Source: Erythrocercus mccallii (Eukaryota; Chordata; Aves; Passeriformes; Dicruridae). Taken from it: a stretch of 64,000 nucleotides of DNA. Positions 25,001 to 34,800 of the stretch are shown here, one piece after another; positions within the stretch are counted from its first letter, which is position 1, and the number at the start of each line of letters is the position of its first letter. The DNA lies in assembly GCA_013397435.1 (NCBI GenBank), contig VZRG01000197.1:1-64000 (forward strand). Direction: 5' to 3'. A program made the translations under genes and the position numbers. The notes below the pieces were generated by a model that saw only the letters and a program-made list of their open reading frames with translations, was not told the DNA's origin and ran no database searches.

Positions 25001-25287
25001 GAACAACTGGACAACAGGTTATAGACAGCTCTGTTCATCAAAGTAAAATTACTGTTTCTGTTGGATTTGGTAACAAAGTTATGTAAAGCACTCACTAATT
25101 GCAGGCATTTTTCTCTCTGATTTAGTAAGACAGGAAGTTTGAGCCATAGGAAAACAGTCAGGAAAACAAAGAGATTGTGAAGTATTTTGAAGCCCATTCC
25201 CATCCTTGTGTTCCTTCCAGTCACTATTGCTTCTCATTTTATTTTTTCCTAGATAGTGCCAATGGCTTACAGGTCAGGCATATTTCG
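19086..25287. other. Non-coding, no recognised element
   Basis: AT-rich, no supported gene. It contains the 23-bp-period duplication at 20522-20565 and a slightly GC-richer patch at about 21005-21240. Nothing else is recognised. Confidence 0.55.
20522..20565 (+). repeat. Two-copy tandem duplication, period 23
   Basis: 'gcttctctagatga' followed by g/a and 'ttaac' occurs at 20522 and 20545 with one mismatch in the repeated core. The copy number of two and the near identity suggest replication slippage or a filler event. Confidence 0.7.
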
Positions 25288-25435
25288 TTGAATCACAGAT
25301 GTTGCAGGGCTGGAAGGTACCACTGGAAGCACCTTGTCCAATTTCTTACCTCAGGGCCACGGCCAGCACAAGGCCAGGTCAGTCATGGCTTTGTCCAGAT
25401 GAATCTTCAAAAACTCCAGGGAGATTTTCCATGGC
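25288..25435 (-). mobile_element. CR1 LINE 3' end fragment
   Basis: On the plus strand the fragment begins with 'ttgaatcacag', then a 'gggctggaagg' block. This is the reverse complement of a CR1 3' terminus. It continues into 3' UTR/ORF2-end sequence ('aaaaactccaggga' near 25410) before similarity is lost. It is a short, strongly 5'-truncated minus-strand copy. The leftward end is the true 3' end; the right boundary is uncertain. Confidence 0.75.
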
Positions 25436-26399
25436 CCATTTACTTTGGGGAATTGTTTACATAGGACTTCATTCTTCCACGCCACTGGTCTCCTTACAGC
25501 TTTTAAGATGAAGCTGACAAGAACTAGACTGACTATTTTCTACTATCTTAAAAGCACCAGCCTCTTAAAACTTTGCAATTTTTCTATGCTTCTTCTACAT
25601 TTTTCACTCCATTGATTATAATGCCACCCAACCTCAGAAGTTTCCAAATGAAAAGAAGTGTTTCTTTTGAGATTATCTGTGATGTGTATGGTTCAGTCAG
25701 GGTCTTAAGTGTGATCTGCAACAAAGTGATCTGCATAATGTGGCATGTGGGATCATTATATGAGCTCAGCATCTGTGATGTGATTGAGCACAAGTCAGTT
25801 TCTATAATACAAGGCAAAGAACTGTAATGTTTGAACAGAAAAAGACTTCCTTTATTTTCAAAATTAATGCTGCTTTTATTTTACAGATAAAAGCATATTA
25901 GGCACATATTATTCATTTAAAAAATCTGGGGTGTTTCTTAAAACATTGTTGCTGCCTTATTGATGTTTCAGTATCAGTAATTCTGTATGATATGTCAGCC
26001 TTGCTCTGACTTCGGATTTTACCGGCAAGCTCATAGTACTCTACTGCCTGTTGAAAAATGTCTGTTTTCTTGATTATCTTTCTGTTGTCAACTCTGTTGT
26101 GCCATCCCAATTCTCAGCTCTTCTGATGCATGCTACATGTGTACAGCAACTATATATACAAGCTAAAAGTCACACAGAAACTATGGACAAAATAAATGCA
26201 TAGTCTATTATATCTGTTAATGTCCATTTTAAATATGCTCATAGATGAATATGAGGGCAAGGGAGGAACTAAACAAAATATGCAAATTCACTTTGACAGG
26301 AAATAATTTCTTCACATTTCTACAATTTGTGGATGAAATATTAGCATATCAATATATACATAACTTGAGAGAGTGAGAAGAAATCTGGAGAAAAGAAAG
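25436..26399. other. Non-coding spacer between CR1 fragments
   Basis: AT-rich sequence with no recognised element. Part of it may be diverged CR1, since it lies between two minus-strand CR1 pieces, but these come from different CR1 regions in an order that does not require a single copy. Confidence 0.5.
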
Positions 26400-27015
26400 A
26401 ATTTGTTATGAGTGTCATGAGAGATGGTGTCAAAAATCTCTCTGAAATCAAGATAAACAACTACCACTGGTTTCCCCTTGTCCACTGAGCCGGTCACCTC
26501 ATCATAGAAGAGTAGTTGGTCAGGCATTTCATCTGCACAAATATAGACTGACCAATACCAATTACTGACTTTTGGTTAATATGGTTGGAAATGGGTTCTA
26601 GGAGGTTTTCATGCATCACACCCCCCAGGGAATGCAGTGTGGCTGGCTGGACTGAAGTTCTCCTCAATTTCCTTTTTGTTCTTGAAGACAGGAGTGATGT
26701 TGCTTTTTTAAAAATACCCATGAAACTTTCCCCATTCCCACAACCTTTCAGATATGATGATGAGTGGCCTTACAATTCCAACTCCCTTAATACTCAAGGA
26801 TGCATCCTGTCAAGGGTCCCATGGACTTGTGCATGTCCAGTTCACTCAAACATTTCCTGAGTTTATCCTGCTCTATTGACAGTATATCTACATTTCTCCA
26901 AACTTTCTCATGGGTTGGAGGGTCCTGGTATCCCTGAGGACAATTCTAGCCAAAAAATAATGAAGAGATGAAGACGTTCAGTACCTCAATATTATCCTTG
27001 CCCCTTGTCACCTGT
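26400..27015 (-). mobile_element. CR1 LINE reverse-transcriptase fragment
   Basis: Minus-strand remnant of CR1 ORF2. The frame read from 26527 downward gives [10 protein letters not shown]...VVVYLDF...FDTISH. The YLDF codons lie at 26455-26444, and the aspartate of the first catalytic block is retained. Upstream in the sense direction are blocks matching the region before the polymerase core, for example 'cccatggacttgtgcatgtc' at about 26818-26837 on the plus strand. Frameshifts and stops make it non-functional. Both ends are truncated: there is no 3' tail near 26400 and similarity fades after about 27015. Confidence 0.85.
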
Positions 27016-28989
27016 TGAATTGCTACCCAATTCAACACTAGGACATACCTCATATTTCCTAGTTTGCTGATATTCCAGTGAGCCCTCATCATCTGTCCCC
27101 AGTAACAGCTGCACGTGTTCCAACTGATCTTTGCTACAAAGGCAAACTCCTCCTCCTCAGAGGGTCTCTACTCTTTCTTTGGAGCATTTATAAAGGTGTT
27201 TCACGTTTCTAGTCAAAACACAATTTCAAGAATAGTGAACAAGGCCATAAGGCAACCATGGGAAGGACAACTTATCTGCAGCTGTTGTACAGCCTGTGAG
27301 TGTGTCACTGCCTCTAGAATTTAAGCAGCTGGGTGCTTGTCCAGATTTTCATGCCAGTTTCCTACCTGGGAAAAAGTTAGTGATAGCAAAGCTGAGTAAA
27401 ATCTAAGCTTTCTTTCTTTCTTTATAATAGGTAATCAACTCCCTTGATAAGGAGTTGTTAATATAATACTCTTTTAGACCTTGCATAGAAAAGGAACAAA
27501 CCATAGCCAGAGAAAACTGACTCAGCATTAGGAATTGATAAGATAGACAAATTCTTTACAGTTACTCTGGTTTTCCTGCCATTTCTGTAATTTCTTTTGC
27601 TACCTTTTCCTCTCCAAACTGTTTCTAGAGCACTAAAGCACAGGTATGTATAATAGTATTATATGCAAACTCTCACAGAAATATTATTTTATTTCATTAC
27701 TTGAATTATTTATATGTACTTGTATGAAAATGATTTTTTCATTCTTGAATGAAATAAATTTACATCTTCCCAGCATTTGAATCAAGTGTGTGCTGCACAG
27801 AACACAATTACACAATTCTCTGACATAATAAAGCAGAATACTCTGAAGGTGTTAAAGAAGAAAAAAGCTTTTTGGTAAAAATGCATTTGAAAAGCCAAGA
27901 AGGGTGATTTTATGATACAGGTCTCTTTTCCATACCTATAGAGTTAGTATAAAAATTGACAAGTGAAAACATTTTAATGTGCCTTTCATATGCAGAAGTG
28001 ATGATTTCTGCTAATGATTTGTTACAATGAGACTTACAAAGAACTACATTAGAAATATCATTCATGTACTATGATTTATTTGCAACTAAATTTTTTAGGA
28101 TATGTTTTTATTACTCACATTATTTAACTTTCTGGGTAATTTAGTTTCCTTGCCATCTCCAGTTTACATTCTGTGCCTGTCTTTAGCTAGAGTACAATTC
28201 CCAAGGAAGGTTTGATGTCAGCAGCGGTAAAGCATTTCTCAACATAATGCAGGACTTAGGAAGCCTCCCACTGACTGTTGGGAATGTCAAATATCAGAGT
28301 CATAATGACACCTAGCCTGCTACTGCAGAAAAAGGAAACCCAGTGATGGGCCTTTGGTGATTTTTTGGTTCTCAGGCATGAAGGCAAGGAGCAGGGGCAC
28401 CCGAAGGGCCAGCAGCAGCACTCAGACTGGGTGTTTTCACATTGAATACTAAAGGAGAGTTCCTGGTGTGGCTCTGAGTTTGTGCTGACTCAGTACTGCA
28501 GTATCAGCTACCTGGTCATGCAAAAAGGGAGTAGCAGAAAACACACAGACATGTGATGCTTTTAGAAGATCTTGTTTACTAATCCAAATTATGCAGGAGA
28601 AGAAAATAAGATTGATGAGACTACAGTCAAGAAATGCAACAAATGGCTCCTCAAAAAGCAGTGTTTTCACTCTGACAAAGGGAAAGGAACTTCTGGGGGC
28701 TTAATCAGTGATACACTGGAAAAAAATCCTTGCTATTTGTTCTTCCTTTGTTCCTATTCTTATAAGCACAGTGACTGCCTTTTACCCCTTTTTTATTATC
28801 ATCTTCTCTGTGTTTTCCTTGTGTGTGTTGTATATATATTTCATTTTGCCTTTGTCACATCCTGAAATCTCTTCTACCTAACTCCCAAAACTGCATTCCT
28901 TCAGTAAGCAGTGACTGAGCCTGTGGTGTCAGGCACATTTAAAGGGTTTCCTTTAGCCCCTTCTGAACAGGTCATGTGCTGCAGAGTGC
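27016..28989. other. Non-coding, no recognised element
   Basis: AT-rich except for the first 300 bp, which may contain further diverged transposon sequence I cannot assign. A (CTTT)n tract lies at 27409-27424. No supported gene. Confidence 0.5.
27409..27424 (+). repeat. (CTTT)n microsatellite
   Basis: Four consecutive CTTT-type units. Confidence 0.75.
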
Positions 28990-29111
28990 AGCAGATGGGA
29001 GGGTTTGGGACATGACAACCCCTTTCAAGAGGATGTCAGCAAGCTGCAGAGGGTCCAGCAGAGGACAGGATAGTCAGGGCCCTGTGCACAAAAGCGAGGA
29101 GTGGTTAACAG
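28990..29111 (+). mobile_element. CR1 LINE fragment, left half of a copy split by an LTR
   Basis: Sense-strand CR1 sequence from the ORF2 end, recognisable by 'ctgcagagggtccagcagag' (29044-29063) and the following 'agtcagggccctg'. It stops exactly at the LTR at 29112, and the next CR1 segment in family order continues immediately after the LTR at 29811. The last four bases, ACAG, form the left copy of the target duplication. Confidence 0.8.
29108..29111 (+). repeat. Left target-site duplication (ACAG)
   Basis: ACAG immediately left of the LTR and again at 29811-29814 immediately right. Four bases alone are weak evidence, but the position is fixed independently by the TG...CA LTR ends and by the interrupted CR1. 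Confidence 0.65.
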
Positions 29112-29161
29112 TGTTATAAATGAAAAATCGCCAATCCGAATTTAATGAAAAATGAAATGGT

Positions 29162-29167
29162 TTTATT
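29162..29167 (-). terminator. LTR polyadenylation signal
   Basis: AATAAA on the minus strand near the LTR 3' end. Its conservation in both copies supports an ancestral role in ending viral transcripts. Confidence 0.6.
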
Positions 29168-29322
29168 GATTACAATTTTGGATAAATTTGGAAAATAGAA
29201 AAATGAGCCAACGAATCCCAATATCCCAAAGGTGCTGGCCCAGGGATCAGCACCTGGTGGCACAGAGTCTGCGTCAAAGTGACACTGTCTCTGCATCCAC
29301 AAAGACGTGTTCTGCAGTGTGG

Positions 29323-29329
29323 TTTTATA
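29323..29329 (-). promoter_or_regulatory. LTR TATA box
   Basis: TATAAAA on the minus strand, in the same position relative to the polyadenylation signal as in the sister LTR. Confidence 0.6.
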
Positions 29330-29810
29330 CTGTTCTTCATAGCCTGGAGCTAAGGTGTACAATGCAGAAAATAGCTTTTCCTGGTGGAGCTGAAGTCATC
29401 TGTAGCTGGACAATGTGATTTGAAGTGAGCCAGGGTGTTTCCAGGTTTTGTGTAGAGTCTGTTTTTGTTTTTATGAAGACCGTACCTGAGGCTTGACAAT
29501 AGCTGTGATAGCTGGTTTCTGGACACTTATTGCTGGTTGTTGGAGCTGAGCATCCTCTTTGTTCTACTTTGGAGAAGCCCATTAACACTTCTCTGCTTAG
29601 GTGAATAGAAGGGGTTGCTTGTCTGGTTTGTGTTAATGTTCCTTATCTCTGATGCCGATGGGCCGCGCCTCTCCCATCTGCTGCTGCTGCTTGTAATATG
29701 TGAGCTTTCCTGGGAAAGCCGGATTTTGCACAGATACACTTCATACAATTTACTAAAATATTATCATAAAATAGCCTAGCACGAATTACATCATATATTC
29801 ACTTATAACA

Positions 29811-30060
29811 ACAGGGCTGAGCTTGTTTAGCTTGGAAAACAAGAGGTTAAATGGCAAATAAACTCACAGCAGCATAAAACTGCTTGAAGGGGACTTTTAA
29901 ACACAGTCTTCTTGATTGTGGCAGGCAACAAGGGACAAAGGGACAAAACCGGCCAGCTGCAAGTTTATAACTTAGATTGGACATTTCTTCCAAGAGCACA
30001 CAGAGAAGAGTGGTAGAATCTCCATCCTTGGAGGTTTTCCAGACTTGTCTTAGAAACAAT
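29811..30060 (+). mobile_element. CR1 LINE fragment, right half of the copy split by an LTR
   Basis: CR1 sense sequence resumes with 'gggctgagcttgtttagc', the segment that follows the left half in CR1 order. It continues through 'acacagtcttcttgattgtg' and 'ctccatccttggaggtttt' (about 30019-30037). Several internal deletions mark it as old. The ACAG at 29811-29814 is the right copy of the LTR target duplication. The 3' tail is not recognisable, so the end near 30060 is approximate. Confidence 0.8.
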
Positions 30061-32712
30061 GTAGAATCTTTTCTGAGGAATGAGATTGAAAGTGGATATA
30101 ATGAGAATGTTTCTGGAAGGATGGGAGAAAAAGAAAGATTTTACAGAAGGAATCTCTCAAGCACTGCTGACTAAGGCCAGTTCATCCTCTGATCTTTTAG
30201 TTTAAGAATTTGCCATGAAAAAAAAATGACAAACCCAAGTCTCTCACATACACTAGAATAACAATATTCTTTAAATAACGAAGGGGGAATTTCATAATGA
30301 ATTTTATCTTTTGTGTCTATTTTAGTGTCTATTCCCACGGTCTCAGCAACTTCATGATCAGAAACAGGAAACTATTTTGTGACAGTAAAGATGTATTTCT
30401 TTAAAGTAAATGTCAGTCTCTAAAAAAAGGCATATTAGAGAATGACTGGATTTTAACTGATAAGTGACTTATTACCCTTGTCAAGGTTGTAGTTAGAAAC
30501 AGGTCAATAGTGATTATTATGATGTAGACCATTTGGAAAGGAAAAATATAATAAACCATTATATTGTACAAGTTTAAAGAGATTAATAGCTTTATCAAAT
30601 GAAACATAACAATCTTTTTCTCCTGCCTTTGTCAGCTGTCAAGTCATCAAACACAACCCAATTTTCTTCCGACACTGGAATTGCACTGAACTACCGTTTT
30701 CATAAACCCTTTCATATGGATCAACCTCTGTGTTAATATCTTCATAGGATAAAACTAAGGTTCAAGTAAATGATCCAGAATTTTGTGCTTTTGAGAATCA
30801 CAGGAACTATGATTTTAGTAAAAATACCTCACTGAAACCATTCATTTCTGTCAAGTCTTCAGGACTTTTCTGAAGAAATAAGTATATCTGATGTGAAAAC
30901 AGTGAGTCAGCACAGTTTGAAGCATCTGCTCAGAGATGTACTAACAATCTGAAACCAAACTTAAATTTTTAGCGATCTTTTGTGATTTTATTTAACATTT
31001 TGATCTTTGACAACTTAAAGATTAATTTTGATAAACATTTCCTCTCAAAACTAATAAATTTTTAAGTAACCAGTGGACATGCTAAAGCACCTTTTGGTCC
31101 TTTTTATGAGGAAAGTGAAATTAAATTTATTTTTTCAACCCCCAGTGACACATTCTCTGATGGAAAATAAATTTATGTGATTTGTAAGTGGGAAGTGTGT
31201 TGATACAGAGGGTTTCTCCCTTTTAGTGGAGAAAATATATCATATTACTCTTATACGAATGCTGCCAAAAGCGTCTTGATAACAGGTAGCATAAAATATG
31301 ATTTACCCAATCCATTTTAAGGTTTACTAATTCCTGATGGGATTATAAGTACATGTTTGGAACTAGTGCTGCAAAAGGAACATTTTTTTACCATTTTATG
31401 TAACTTTACTGAAGTTTCAAGGATTTTCCCACTGTGGAGTAAGCTGAGCCAAGAGCTGGCAAGGACTCCAAAAATGAATGAAATAGCACAGAAAAACCTG
31501 ATGAGCTTCAGAAGAGAAGTTTCAGTTGGAATGTGATCTGCTGGTGTGGATTTCTGTTTTGTCAAATTTGACCTTTAGCCTGAAATCTAGGTATTCTTCT
31601 CATGGAAAAGACTCAGTCATGTCTTGGGCAGCCAAGGCTCCTTACTTTCTTGTGTCTTTTATGGCTTCCTAGTTTTATTTTGGGGGTTTATTATTTTTTT
31701 AATATTCAATGCATCATTAACTAAAGCAGAGGCTCTGATCTAGTTCAACTTTGACTTAGTTGAATGATCTAAACCCTAAACTGTGCAATTATTAACTGTT
31801 GCTCTATTTCTGGTAGATCAATATTTTCCAATATGTGAAAAACACTATTTAAAAAGAACAAAAAACACACACCTAGTTCTCTCTAGAGCTGACCCTTGGC
31901 TAATTAGAGAGCATGATGACTGTATGATTTTTGTAGAGGACGTTGTGGTAATACAGTTGATTAGATTAGATTATGTTAGATTAGATTAGATGTTAAAAAT
32001 TAGATTTTTAGCATCTAATGCTATGGGCATATCCACTTGGACTGCAATCTCAGCTTGAATCTGACCAGCATCAAGTGAACCCATTAATGCAAACTTAGGT
32101 ATTAACAGAAATGATTTTCATTCTTCCTTGAGCCTGATAAAAAATTTGTCTCAGTGCTATTAATGAAATATTCACTTTAGCTAAATTACTAAAAGTTAAG
32201 CATTTTTGTAATTAGTATTTATGAAAATCCTTTCTTAAATATATAGTGCTAACAGAACAAAATATCAAATCCTACTTCCAAAAGAGCAGCATTTTGTTGA
32301 TGAATGAAAGGAAAACAAATGTAAAGGACTTAGAGATGAAAGCTACTTGGTATGTATGCGTTATCAGCAGTAGCTGCACCTAAGGGCTTCTATCCAGTGT
32401 TGGTATTGTGGTTTCCTGAGGAGACAGACAAGGAACATAGACACCATCAGCTAAGGCTTAGAAACCACCTCGAGTAAAGGGTACTTTAGATTTCCCTATC
32501 AAATGTTAATTTTCTTGAGATTCTATTCTTGAAGGGATATGAGAGTTAATTGTCAAATAGGAGTCTTGGTTGAAATTAAGATTGTTATGGCCACACAAAG
32601 GTAAGTGTTTCAGGAGACAGAATACTGTTATATAGATAATTTTCCAACTGATTTATATTAACTTTTTTGTTTTCAGTAATCATGGATAAATAGAAGTCCT
32701 TAATTACAGTAA
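30061..32712. other. Non-coding, no recognised element
   Basis: AT-rich, no supported gene. It holds the GATTA-type pentanucleotide repeat at 31959-31990. Confidence 0.6.
31959..31990 (+). repeat. (GATTA)n pentanucleotide microsatellite
   Basis: About six imperfect GATTA units, interrupted once by an ATGTT variant. Such pentamers sometimes mark the 3' tail of a retroposon, but no retroposon body is visible beside it. Confidence 0.85.
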
Positions 32713-33293
32713 TGTCCTGGTTTTGTCTGGTGTAAATTTCTTCCTCGTAGCTGATACAGTGCCATGTTTTGGATTTAGGATGAGAAAAATGTTGATAACA
32801 CGCTTATGTTTTAGTTGTTGCTACACAGTGCTAAAACAAAATCAAGGACTTTTCAGCTTCTCACACCACTTTGCTAGTTATGAGGCTGGGGAGCAAAAGA
32901 AGCTAAAAGTCAGAACCATCAGGATAGCTGACCCAAACTGGAGAAAGGAATATTCCGTACCATATGCCCAGTTTACAAACCAGAGGGAAAGCTTGCTGGG
33001 GGGCTCCTGCTTGTCACTGGCTTAGTGCCAGTTGGTGAGTGGTGACCAATTCCATAATATATAACTTGTTTTGTATATTCTAATTCTTATTATTAATATT
33101 AGTATTATTTTTGTTGTTGTTATGCTTTTCCCTCTTCCTTTTCTCTCATAAATTATCTTCATCTCAAGCCACTTTTTTTCTCCAGTTCTCTCTCCCATTT
33201 CCCTGAAGGGGCAAGTGGAGGTGGTGGGAAAAAGGCTGAGCAAGTGAGAGGCTGTGTCATGAGTATCTTTCTGCTGGCTTAAATCAAAACTGT
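32713..33293 (+). mobile_element. Endogenous retrovirus LTR, family B (TGTCCTGG type)
   Basis: Plus-strand LTR of about 580 bp that starts with TGTCCTGGTTTTG. It carries the body I recognise from a widespread avian LTR family: 'gataacacgcttatgtttta', 'tcaaggacttttcagcttct', 'ttccgtaccatatgcc', then a T/AT-rich stretch before the 3' end. The TATA box is decayed (GTTTACAAAC at 32971-32980) and no perfect AATAAA remains. The 3' end is mutated, so 33293 is approximate. It is the 5' LTR of a provirus, because primer-site and leader sequence follow directly. The frame at 32723-33025 inside it is incidental. Confidence 0.85.
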
Positions 33294-33530
33294 CCTTTTT
33301 AGCACCCAACATGAGGGTGAGATAAGAAAGGTTGAGATAATGGCAGAACTTATGAGAACATGTTAAACCAAATTTTTTATAAGCAGTCATCATATTAGTT
33401 TGGTAGTTGCTGGTTGCGGGGTTGCCAGTAGAGAAAACTGCAGCTTTTGCTTCAGCATTCCCATTAGGAAGTCATGATCACCCTGGCCTTTCCTTAAGTA
33501 CTCACCCTTCTATTCCTCCCTGGCACACAG
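33294..33530 (+). mobile_element. Proviral 5' leader remnant downstream of the family B LTR
   Basis: After the primer site come 'ggttgagataatggcagaac', 'ttagtttggtagttgctggt' and 'gcagcttttgcttcagcatt', which I recognise as the internal 5' region that accompanies this LTR family in birds. No gag or pol frame is preserved and no 3' LTR of this family appears to the right in the window, so the provirus is truncated or rearranged. Where the viral sequence ends (33530 or further) is unresolved. Confidence 0.6.
33300..33317 (+). other. Degraded primer-binding site, lysine tRNA type
   Basis: The 18 bases 'tagcacccaacatgaggg' lie just after the LTR and differ at four sites from the sequence complementary to the 3' end of tRNA-Lys(CUU). 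The location is right for the site where minus-strand DNA synthesis is primed. G-to-A type changes at CpG and GG positions explain most differences. Confidence 0.65.
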
Positions 33531-34194
33531 ATTTAAAAATGCAAAAATCTGTCTGTCACATGATTTCTGGTTTTCTAAGAAGAAAAAAGAACCTAGTAAG
33601 GAGAGTGCTTATTTTGCAGATATTTTGTTTAAATATGGTTATTTACATAGATTTGTTCCTTGGCCTAAGTAAAATTTTTAATTCTGTACTATCTGCCTTG
33701 ATTAGATTAAATAGATATAAATGTAAATATCATTTTCTCATTTTGAAGGCCACCTTGTAATGAGATTATCCATAAACTGATCTTTGCTATGTGTCTGCCC
33801 CTGTTAGCTTCTTACTGCTGGGTGCCAAATAAATGCATGCATCGTCTTTTGAGTTTCTGTCAGTGTGAACTCATGAACACAGTTCACCTAATAATTTTAT
33901 TCTCAAAAGCATAGCCTTTTCCACTACTTAGCAGTTAGGTTTTTCTTCATAGTCTCTATTTTTCTTCTTTGCTTTTATTTATGAAAAATGATAAAAACTA
34001 AGAGCTGGGATGAAATGCCCGCCTTTTTCATAATAATTCTTATATTTACTAATTCAAAGGAAAAATCAGCACTTGAAAGTAACCGGCAACAATAATAATT
34101 AAAAAAAGGCTTAAAAATGGTTCAACAAGAACTTGTGAGCATTCTTAAGGCTTATTGAGTGCAACTCTGTCCTGGGATCATCTTTCCTGAGTTG
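33531..34194. other. Non-coding, no recognised element
   Basis: AT-rich. The left part may still be proviral leader sequence too diverged to recognise. Confidence 0.5.
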
Positions 34195-34510
34195 TGAATC
34201 CACCCTTGCAGCCGCTGAGACGTGGGGAGGGGGTTGAGTAGGCAGGAGCTGTAATGGGGAGGAGAAACACCGGGGAAGGAGCAGAGAGGCAGATTGTTGG
34301 CTGTGCTGTGGCCAACATTGCCAGGGCAGCTGTGGGGCTGCCCATCACAATGGGCCATTCCTGGGACTGCTGTGAGCCCTGCCAAGTGTGTGCCCATGCC
34401 TCCCCTATGTGCAGGCAGTAGTGATGCTGCCAACCCGGTGTGGCATTTTGTAGGAACAGTTGATCTTCTCAGGTTCTGAAGGGGCACAGGAAAAGGCTGG
34501 AAGACTCTTT
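34195..34510. other. GC-rich island, unidentified
   Basis: About 300 bp clearly richer in G and C than its flanks, with repeated 'ggggctg', 'gccaac' and 'tgcc' motifs. A 125-codon minus-strand frame (34529-34152) spans it but has the low-complexity look of an antisense frame in GC-rich DNA. It could be leftover internal sequence of the nearby provirus or an unrelated old repeat. Confidence 0.35.
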
Positions 34511-34754
34511 TCATCCTGATCCTGGCCATTTTAGGAGCTGTAGGCTGTGGCTTCGACCAGATTGAGGATCAGGGAAGGGAGGAAGGGTAGATTTTAACTT
34601 CAAAGTTAAATCCTCAGTATCCTGTACAATCAAATAATGAATATGTCTTATAACTATGTAGAGGTGTCCCTTAGTTGATGTAACAATAACTGCCAGCAAG
34701 TGTGAGATGTTTCTCTTTCAAATCTGCAATTGATAACTTTGTGTTCAAGCAGGA

Positions 34755-34800
34755 TTTTATCTTTTTTTCTTTTCTTTTTTTTTTTTTTTTTTTTCTCCCT
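34755..34800 (+). repeat. Polypyrimidine tract with 20-bp poly(T)
   Basis: A T-rich run interrupted by single C residues and ending in 20 T residues at 34775-34794. Confidence 0.85.

Larger units (their letters stand above)
29112..29810 (-). mobile_element. Complete solo LTR, family A (TGTTATAA type)
   Basis: A 699-bp minus-strand LTR with perfect 8-bp terminal inverted ends (TGTTATAA / TTATAACA), a TATAAAA box (29323-29329) and an AATAAA signal (29162-29167) about 50 bp from its 3' end. U3 is about 480 bp and U5 is short. It is flanked by ACAG duplications and by the two halves of one CR1. No proviral gag, pol or env sequence is adjacent, so it is a solo LTR left by recombination between the two LTRs of a provirus. 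A 4-bp duplication fits gammaretrovirus-like (class I) integration better than the 6-bp duplication typical of class II. It is the same family as the partial LTR at 1-661. Confidence 0.9.

Noticed and set aside
29188..29418. Plus-strand frames in the family A LTRs
   Set aside because: They are antisense to the LTR's own transcription and shared only because the copies are related.
1..29810. The two family A LTRs as ends of a single 29-kb provirus
   Set aside because: The distance is too great, there are no retroviral genes between them, divergence is high, and the right LTR has its own target duplication.
31959..31990. GATTA array as interstitial telomeric repeat
   Set aside because: The unit is a pentamer, not TTAGGG.
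32723..33025. 100-codon frame
   Set aside because: It lies wholly within the U3/R part of a retroviral LTR and is non-coding by origin.
34152..34529. 125-codon minus-strand frame
   Set aside because: It lies in a GC-rich block where stop codons are rare. Its Pro/Ser/His-rich composition is typical of a non-coding frame.
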